A stretch of 64,000 nucleotides of DNA from Argentina anserina (lineage: Eukaryota > Streptophyta > Magnoliopsida > Rosales > Rosaceae), in contig NC_065873.1 of the NCBI RefSeq assembly GCF_933775445.1, positions 20,460,001 to 20,524,000 on the forward strand, written 5' to 3'. Of this stretch, positions 57,814-64,000 are shown piece after piece. The notes under the pieces were generated by a model. The model did no database searches. It was not told where the DNA came from and saw nothing but the letters and a program-made list of their open reading frames with translations. Position numbers and translations under genes: made by a program. Within the stretch, counting starts at the first letter, position 1, and each line of letters begins with the position of its first letter.

Positions 57814-59039
57814 TATTGAAATAGCCCAAAAAAGAAAGAAAAAAACCTTACTTTAACTAGAACCATCGACGTAGTTGATAGAGCAATTTGTAAGTAATAG
57901 AGAAGTAATTAAGAAATTTTTTGACGGAGGAAGTCGGTAGTGCAGTTTAAAATAAGTTTGATGATTATCAATGTCGTCTTGCCTTAGAAGACAAAATTTG
58001 AGATTAATATAACAGACCAAATAAGAGAGAAGAATCAGAAGATATTACGGGATACTTGCACAAACCTGCGGAGGTTTAAATTAGTATAAGTCTCCACTAA
58101 CGAGTTTATTCTCATACTCACTACGTACTGGTCGGTGATTTTATATAATAAGCAGCCAACTTTCAGCTGCGCACCTTATGTGCGGAGCTTGAGACCATTT
58201 TTTCTTGAGACCATTAGTTAGTTAACAATATATAAAGTCTCTAAGTCAAAGCGTTAACACTAATCAGAACCATTTAACTAATATAATTGTTGACCCAAAG
58301 ACATTAAACATTTCAATGGACATACTTACTGGAGTAGAGTATCTCTAGCTTCTTTGTTTCTGGTCATCACTGGATTAGTTTGGTTGTGATTTAACAGCAA
58401 ATGCTTCTGATAGTAAAGTACCTCAGGAACCTATTGACTAGAGATACTCCACTCCAATAAGTATAAGTATGATATGAATTAGAAGATTCTTTTTGAGATG
58501 AGGCATACTATTGATTCTTTTTCATCACTAATAAAATGTTTCAACCCCATAATTTATTACTTAAATAAGTAAAGTACCTTAGGAACCAGGAATAACACCG
58601 TCACCCGACAAGTATTATTTCTATGTTTTCACCCCAGCTTTATTCAGCAATGCCATATTCTGTTTTATTCTATTGAAAATATACTAAACAAGAAGTCAAG
58701 TGAAACTATGATAATAAAACTCATTTTATGGTGCTAAAATCCTACGGTTAGCAATTAGTTTTACCTTTCTGACTTCACTCACAAATCAATAATGACAGCA
58801 TGATTTCAGAATACATAACAATGTGTGATAAATTTTTCTCAATTCAACCACTCAACAAGTAATTTGAGAATAAATCTTGAGTTGTAACAGTAAAAGTTAG
58901 TACCAAAGGTGAAAATACATCATTTCGACTTTTGCCAACCACCTACTATGGAAATGAAACAAATATTCTCTCGATCTACATATAGAGTAAAAATCTATGT
59001 AGATTAATGGCTTCAAACATACTGATAATGTCTTGACAT
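57814..59039. other. AT-rich intergenic DNA
   Basis: Apart from the short hairpin at 58323-58463, only a repeated AAAGTACCT.AGGAACC phrase (58415 and 58571) is visible. No gene is visible. Confidence 0.45.
58323..58463. repeat. 26-bp inverted repeat, 89-bp loop
   Basis: The left arm 58323-58348 (TACTTACTGGAGTAGAGT...) and right arm 58438-58463 are reverse complements at 24 of 26 positions. The size resembles a MIRNA-like hairpin or a tiny foldback; no further evidence of processing is visible. Confidence 0.75.
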
Positions 59040-59597
59040 TAGGGCTAGGCATAAACCGATTGTAAATGGATAAACCGACCGAACCGAACTGAATATATGG
59101 TTTGGCGACTGAATTGATTTCAAATGGATTGAAAAATGGATTCAAGAAGTCCAAAACCGAAATGAAATGGTTCGAAAATGGTTTCATAGGTTGAACCGAC
59201 CGTTTATAAACCGAACCGACCGAATTTATTTTTATGTATTAAAATAATAATAAATTCATTATAAGTTAATAAAATATTGTTTGCACATAAAATAACAAGA
59301 ATTAAGTTTGGTGTAGTGGTTCCTTGCCATTCTCTACACCTAAGAGGTAGGGATTTCAACTCCCACCTCATGTAAATTTTAAATTTTTTGCAATTGGGTC
59401 GAATTATCAACCAATTTACAATGAATTCGGTTAAAACCATAACCGAACCCGACCCGATTCAAAATTCAGTCAAACAGAAATTTTTGGCCCAACTAACTCA
59501 AATACAGTTTCGGCTATTGTTTTGACCCAACCGATTGGGTCGGTTTCAAAAATGATTTGGACCAAAAACCGACCGGAACCAACTTTGCGCAGCCCTA
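59040..59597. mobile_element. Non-autonomous hAT-type element (AACCGA-rich)
   Basis: The left end is TAGGGCTAGGCATAAACC and the right end, minus strand, TAGGGCTGCGCAAAGTTGG. The flanks CTTGACAT (59032-59039) and CTCGACAT (59598-59605) match at 7 of 8. Subterminal AACCGA/CGGTTT motifs are dense. A SINE-like insert lies inside. Confidence 0.82.
59306..59385 (+). mobile_element. Possible tRNA-derived SINE fragment
   Basis: TTGGTGTAGTGGTTCC fits a pol III A box, and AGGGATTTCAACTCCCACC a diverged B box about 40 bp later. The stretch interrupts the AACCGA-rich hAT element and has a different composition. No clear duplication or A-tail was found. Confidence 0.4.
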
Positions 59598-60129
59598 CTC
59601 GACATGTTAAGAACTTGTCGTCAATATTAACTTTTAGTTTTCTCTAAGCAAACTACATGTTTCTAAGTAAATGAGTCCAAAAGAGTCCAAAAACTCAAAT
59701 AAACATGCCCTAATGATTCACCAAAAAGCTTTTTCCACCGTCCAAAAACATTCCAATTTCTATAATTTCATTTTTTTTTCAATTCTAGTTGGTATGGAAT
59801 AGTCCTACTAGACTCTGACTATTAATGGCAGTCTTGCATTTTTTTTTTTGAAACGGTTGGCAGTCTTGCATAGTGAAATGTTTTAGTGGGCATAAAAGCT
59901 CCTCTCTTCACTTTAGCACCGACCTATACACTATTGTTAACGTCTATCGTCTGTAGACACTAGAAAACCCACCCATATCCCTCCCTATAAATTCAATCCA
60001 ACCTCTTCCACATTTCTTTCATCTCCATTTTCACCAAAAAAACCAAACCTGTGTCTCGCTTAAATCTTTGTACTTTGCCCTAGCTTTCTCACATTCTTCA
60101 CCCAAGTTCAAACCCTGTTTTACCTAACC
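59598..60129 (+). promoter_or_regulatory. Promoter and 5' UTR of the FANTASTIC FOUR-like gene
   Basis: TATAAA at 59986-59991, preceded by CTCCC, lies 139 bp before the start codon. A C/T-rich leader follows. No other motif stands out. Confidence 0.5.
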
Positions 60130-61104
60130 ATGTCTTCAACTACTGTTTGTCATCAAGAGCTTCAACCCTGTGTTGAGTCTCTTGTTCGGCTCCAATTGGT
60201 TCCGCCAAAACCGACAGCAGTAGTCGCCATTACCGAACCTCAGGAGGTCGGAAAAACCGGTGACAAACCTAGCTGGAGCTTCCTCCAGTCTTTCACCACC
60301 GCAATTCAGACCCCTAAAACAGAGACTGAAACAGAAGATGTCTATGTTCACCCTCTTGCGAAACGCTCGGCTTCGGTGCTCAGCCCCAAAAGCCTGGCAA
60401 TGTGCACTGAAAGCTTGGGCAGCGAGACCGGAAGCGATGCAAGCAGTGATGATATGTCTTTGCTTCTGCTCAAAAACGATGACGTTCCTTTCCTCTCACT
60501 TGAAGCTGAGAAAACCCCAACATTCTCTGCTTCAAAACAGAGTAGTGTGGAAATCCCAAGGTTGACTGAGAGTGTTCCATCACCGAAGAGACTGGTTCGT
60601 AGTGTTAATGGTGAGAATAACTTTCCTCCACCTTTGAATTCCATCAGTGGCTCCAATGGCGTCCAATTTTTGCCTCACCGCGAAGGCGGTAGGCTTGTTC
60701 TGAAAGCCGTTCCTGTCACTTCTCCTGTAAGCTACTTCGAAGCAGAGCGCGGCGATGGGCGGCTCAGGCTTCGCTTATTCATGGACATGCCTCTGACCTC
60801 TGAGGAGGTTGAAGAAGATGGAGAAGAATATGATGAGGTTGTTGAAGAAGATGAAGTGGTTGAAGAGATGATGGAAGTTGAGACTAAAACATGTTGGGAG
60901 AAAGAGGAAGATAAAATGGAAATGGAAGTGGAGGAAAGTGGTGGCTGTTGGGAGACAGAGGAGGAGATGGAAAGAAATAGTGGAATTGTTGTGGGTGAAA
61001 CTGGAATGGAGAAGAAGCTCCCTAGCCGGTGCAAGGAAAACCGGCGTGGTAACAACAAAATGGTCATGAACTGGCCGCCGGAGTCGTTCTGGGTCGCTAC
61101 CTAA
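60130..61104 (+). CDS. FANTASTIC FOUR (FAF)-like protein
   Basis: Single exon, 324 aa. The FAF domain is at about residues 165-225: FPPPLNSISGSNGVQFLPHREGGRLVL..., then SYFEAERGDGRLRLRLF. An acidic tract (EEVEEDGEEYDEVVEEDEVVEE) follows, a common FAF feature, and the end is basic (CKENRRGNN). FAF proteins are plant-specific regulators that limit shoot meristem size through WUSCHEL. The N-terminal SWSFLQSF block, as I recall, is also found in family members. No intron or lesion is visible, which is normal for this family. I cannot say which Arabidopsis FAF it matches best. Confidence 0.9.
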   Translation: MSSTTVCHQELQPCVESLVRLQLVPPKPTAVVAITEPQEVGKTGDKPSWSFLQSFTTAIQTPKTETETEDVYVHPLAKRSASVLSPKSLAMCTESLGSETGSDASSDDMSLLLLKNDDVPFLSLEAEKTPTFSASKQSSVEIPRLTESVPSPKRLVRSVNGENNFPPPLNSISGSNGVQFLPHREGGRLVLKAVPVTSPVSYFEAERGDGRLRLRLFMDMPLTSEEVEEDGEEYDEVVEEDEVVEEMMEVETKTCWEKEEDKMEMEVEESGGCWETEEEMERNSGIVVGETGMEKKLPSRCKENRRGNNKMVMNWPPESFWVAT

Positions 61105-61457
61105 AACAGAGTTGCTCTGTTTCTGAAGATTAACTAATATTGTTTCACTTCGGCTTTTTTCTTCTATATTTTCATAGATTTACTAGTCATGAAAAATATT
61201 GAAGTTCCCCTAGCTAGCTTGTGATGTATGAATCGGCTAATCTGGCTAATGTTAGTTATTGTCGTTATTGACATTCTAGCCTTCTTATGGCCATGGCTCT
61301 TTGTTCAACCTGTTGTTTTTAACTCTCTAAACACATTATTAACACATGAAGAACCTATTTCTGTTCCAATTAACTTTTATATTCATCATCAATTGCACAA
61401 TTATTTCTTATAAATGAAAGTTAATTAGAAAATCTTCTTTAATTTTTTTGACCTAGA
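61105..61457. other. 3' flank of the FAF-like gene
   Basis: 3' UTR and AT-rich DNA. No gene is visible. Confidence 0.5.
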
Positions 61458-62116
61458 AAGCCGCCGACCGAAGCTAGGAATTGCAGGGGTCTCAATAATG
61501 ATCGAGCAGTCGAAGCATTGGTAACCTTGATTCATCAGAAGAAACCTTTCTTTGTGTTTATGACGGAAACAAAACTCGACGACATGGAGTACCGAGTACC
61601 GACTGGAAATCGATTTCGAGAACGGAGAGGCGTTTCCGAGCGACGGCCAATCCGGGGGAGTGGTAATGTTCTGGCATCGGGGAGTTGATGTCCGTTTTAT
61701 GGGAAAATCAAGGTATTTCGTCGATGTTGAAGTTCATGCGACTGATGGCTCGGGAATTCGATGGAGGCTGACTGGGTTTTATGGCCGACTTGATGCGGCT
61801 GAGCGATGGAAGTCATGGGATCTGCTGCGCGATCTTTATGGCGTCTCCTCTCTTCCTTGGATCATAATTGGAAACTTCAATGAGATCGTGTGTCAGGAAG
61901 CAAAAGAGGGTGGCAACCCTAGGAATGTGGCGCAGATGCAGCGTTTTGTGGAGGTGTTGGGAGAGCTTGAGCTTTTCGATCTGGGATTTTTTGGTGTCGT
62001 TTACTTGGCGCGAGGGAGGCATTTGATGCAGGCTTGACCGAGCAGTGGCTACGCCGACATGGCTTGACTTGTTCCTTGCAGCTCGAGTCACGCACTTGGC
62101 TCCAATTCATGGTGAC

Positions 62117-62369
62117 TGTTGAATTTTGAGATGAAATAAGAAGATGAAAGTTTAAAGTTTCACATATTTCTCTTTCTCTTTTGTATATTTCATGAATGAA
62201 ACAAAGTTACACCTATTTATATATATATATAACGAGAATATTATAATTATTCTAAAACTAAGTAGCACACAAATGTGGACTACGCAGCACACGGATGTGG
62301 ACTACACAACACACCGATGTTGACTAATTGATTATTCAATTCACACACACACATCCAATATCTTCAATA
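62117..62369 (-). repeat. 3' LTR of the small LTR element
   Basis: 253 bp, longer than its partner because a GATGTGGACTACGCAGCACACG-type unit is present one extra time (about 62270-62330). Confidence 0.8.
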
Positions 62370-63691
62370 CTTCCCCTCAAGCAAAAGCTGAAAGGAAAAT
62401 GACAGCTGAGTTTGACTAACAATCTCTAAGTATGGCTAAAGAAGTTATGGATTAGAGGATGAATAGGAATAAGTGAAACAAATTGTGGCAACATTGTCTG
62501 TCCACTTTGGATAGCTCCCATTTCCTGCTCTGATAACCTGAGACCATGAGCCACATATGCCGGGAAAGGTCTATGTGTCTAGTTTTTGTACCTTTTTACA
62601 TAACTGGATTCTAAGGTCAGAGTCAATCCCAATTTCTATTTTAGTGCAGCAAGGTCAATCCAGAAAAACAGAGTAATTGCTTGGTCAAATAGTTGATTGC
62701 TCAAAATTGCTCCCCATGAAGCCAAATCGGGATATGACCCCGACCTTCTTACTCGAAGAGAACAAATCTGATTGGAACCAACATATATAAAAAAAATTCC
62801 GATAATCCAACATCAGAAATGATGAGGTTAAAACAAAACCTCTAAACAGATCTCTCATCCAAATGAAAGATGAAGAAATTGGATCTTGACCATGGACAAT
62901 AAATCTCTTCAAAATGAAAGAAGAAATAATAAATTTGTCAAAGAGAAATGAAATAAGGAGTTATGAACTCTAAACTGATCTCTCCTCCAAAATGGAATGA
63001 GATGAAAATCATGAAATGACAATAAATAAAATGAGGAGTATTATATGGAAGAACTCCAATAGATTTATCTCCCAATGATAGAATAAGAAATTAAATAATG
63101 AGACCGACTTGGATCTACTCCTAACCAATCTCTTCTCCTAATGAATGATGAAGAAATCGGAATGACAAAAGAGACAACAACCTTGTACTTGAACTAAAAA
63201 GGTGATCAAACTGAGTTAGCGCAAAGGAGAACACTAGGGTCATGAATGGAAAATATGGACTGATCAGCCGAGCCCCATTAACAAGGAATTAAGAGGGGTC
63301 ATAATCAAATACATTCGCTGACCAAAGAGAAAAAAAACAATTTGGAAAATGACCCAAGCGAATCGGAAATGACGAGATTACAATGTAATCTCATATTTGA
63401 GCTTACTCCTCATCGGGAATGATTGAGGTATGACCTCGAACTTGATTTCTCTTCAAAATGAAAGAAGAAGAAATCATATAATGACTCCGATTTGGATCTA
63501 CTTCTTATTGAGAATGAGTGAGATAGATGGAGATAAAGTTACTTCCTCCAGCCATTATGAATTAATGGAGAAAGAAGATGAAGATGAAGTTTTGCGGAAG
63601 CATGATTTCAGAAACAGGTCTTATGAGGAAGCCTGCTCTGATTCAAGATGCATAGTAAAAGAGACAGGCCATGAAACCTGCTTTGATACCA

Positions 63692-63923
63692 TGTTGAATT
63701 TTGAGATGAAACAAGAAGATGAAAGTTTAGAGTTTGAACTCAATTGTATTTCTCTTTTGTATATTTCATGAATGAAGCAAAGCTACACATACTGGTATAT
63801 ATACACAAAACGAGAATGCTATAATTACTCCAAGATTAAGTAGCACACAGATGTGGATTACGCAACACACCGATGTAGACTAATTGATTCTTCAATTCAC
63901 ACACACATCTAATATCTTCAATA
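63692..63923 (-). repeat. 5' LTR of the small LTR element
   Basis: 232 bp, clearly similar to 62117-62369 (TGTTGAATTTTGAGATGAAA...TCTTCAATA) with scattered substitutions. Confidence 0.8.
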
Positions 63924-64000
63924 GTTATCATGTGCCGCTGCTGGTGGGGGTGAAGACACAAAGAAACATAAGGTGAAACTCATAAATTTATTAGATAATT

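Larger units (their letters stand above)
62117..63923 (-). mobile_element. Small non-autonomous LTR retroelement (1.8 kb)
   Basis: Direct LTRs at 62117-62369 and 63692-63923 bracket about 1.3 kb. On the minus strand a primer-binding site TGGTATCAAAGCAGG follows the right LTR (63677-63691), and a GAGGGGAAG polypurine tract precedes the left LTR (62370-62380), so the element is minus-oriented. The interior has no gag-pol. It holds degenerate repeats of a CTCTTC.CCAAAATGAAAGA..GAAGAAAT motif (about 62680-63540). The flanks GTGAC (62112-62116) and GTTAT (63924-63928) are a diverged 5-bp duplication. It must use proteins supplied by another element. Confidence 0.85.
61458..63990 (+). pseudogene. 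LINE (L1-type) endonuclease fragment, split by an LTR element
   Basis: The apurinic endonuclease domain of a plant L1 LINE can be read across several frames. NCRGLNNDRAVEAL and FVFMTETKL lie at 61480-61580. GVVMFWHRGVDVRFMGKSRYF to TGFYGRLDAAERW and PWIIIGNFNEI lie at 61650-61890. RLDRAVATPTWLDLF lies near 62030-62080 in another frame. At least two frameshifts occur. The reading continues after the LTR element: GD at 62111-62116, then HVPLL from 63929. No reverse transcriptase region follows, so the copy is truncated as well as split; its right limit is uncertain. Confidence 0.8.

Noticed and set aside
1..64000. tRNA, rRNA or CRISPR features
   Set aside because: No cloverleaf-like sequence with proper A/B boxes beyond two SINE-like fragments, no rRNA sequence and no regularly spaced short repeats were seen.

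Overview
The window looks like a nuclear chromosome segment of a dicot plant. The genes have many short GT-AG introns, the intergenic DNA is AT-rich, there are two plastid-targeted proteins with Ser/Thr-rich leaders, and the plant-only families FANTASTIC FOUR, P/U-type cyclin and CSP41 are present. A Rosaceae (strawberry/rose-like) origin is my impression, not something I can prove from the sequence.

Layout. From 1 to about 9.8 kb lies transposon-rich DNA: three non-autonomous hAT-type elements, one Mutator-type element and a decayed BED-finger hAT transposase. It also holds repeated copies of a segment that resembles the promoter of the next gene. From 10 to 15 kb is a 19-exon ARM-repeat/BTB gene (ARIA-like, 710 aa). 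A divergent M-type MADS gene (minus strand) and the chloroplast GTPase gene DGP3 (plus strand) share a promoter of about 400 bp at 17 kb. A P/U-type cyclin gene (minus strand) follows at 20-21 kb. Next come a damaged RanGAP gene (24.9-26.5 kb, one frameshift and two stops) and the plastid RNA-binding protein gene CSP41A (minus strand, 26.9-28.7 kb). The 28.7-38.2 kb stretch holds a three-unit tandem repeat of about 735 bp and a young but broken Ty1/copia element. Two plant coiled-coil or unknown nuclear-type genes follow (38.9-42.4 kb), then a Mutator-type element with a second element nested inside it. The dynamin-like plastid GTPase gene FZL spans 46.8-53.3 kb, and its fifth intron carries a near-perfect 1.07-kb foldback element. 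The right end has three more terminal-inverted-repeat elements, an intronless FANTASTIC FOUR gene (60.1-61.1 kb) and a LINE fragment interrupted by a small non-autonomous LTR element.

The genes do not form one pathway. DGP3, CSP41A and FZL all act in plastids (ribosome assembly, RNA stability, thylakoid membrane remodelling). The ARM/BTB protein, the cyclin and FANTASTIC FOUR are linked to growth, hormone response or cell-cycle control. The main novelty is in the repeats. Many insertions can be dated relative to one another because target-site duplications, and in two cases an internal paralogous empty or near-empty site, are visible inside the window. E2F-like GGCGGGAA motifs recur both in the duplicated promoter segments and in the two arms of the intronic foldback.
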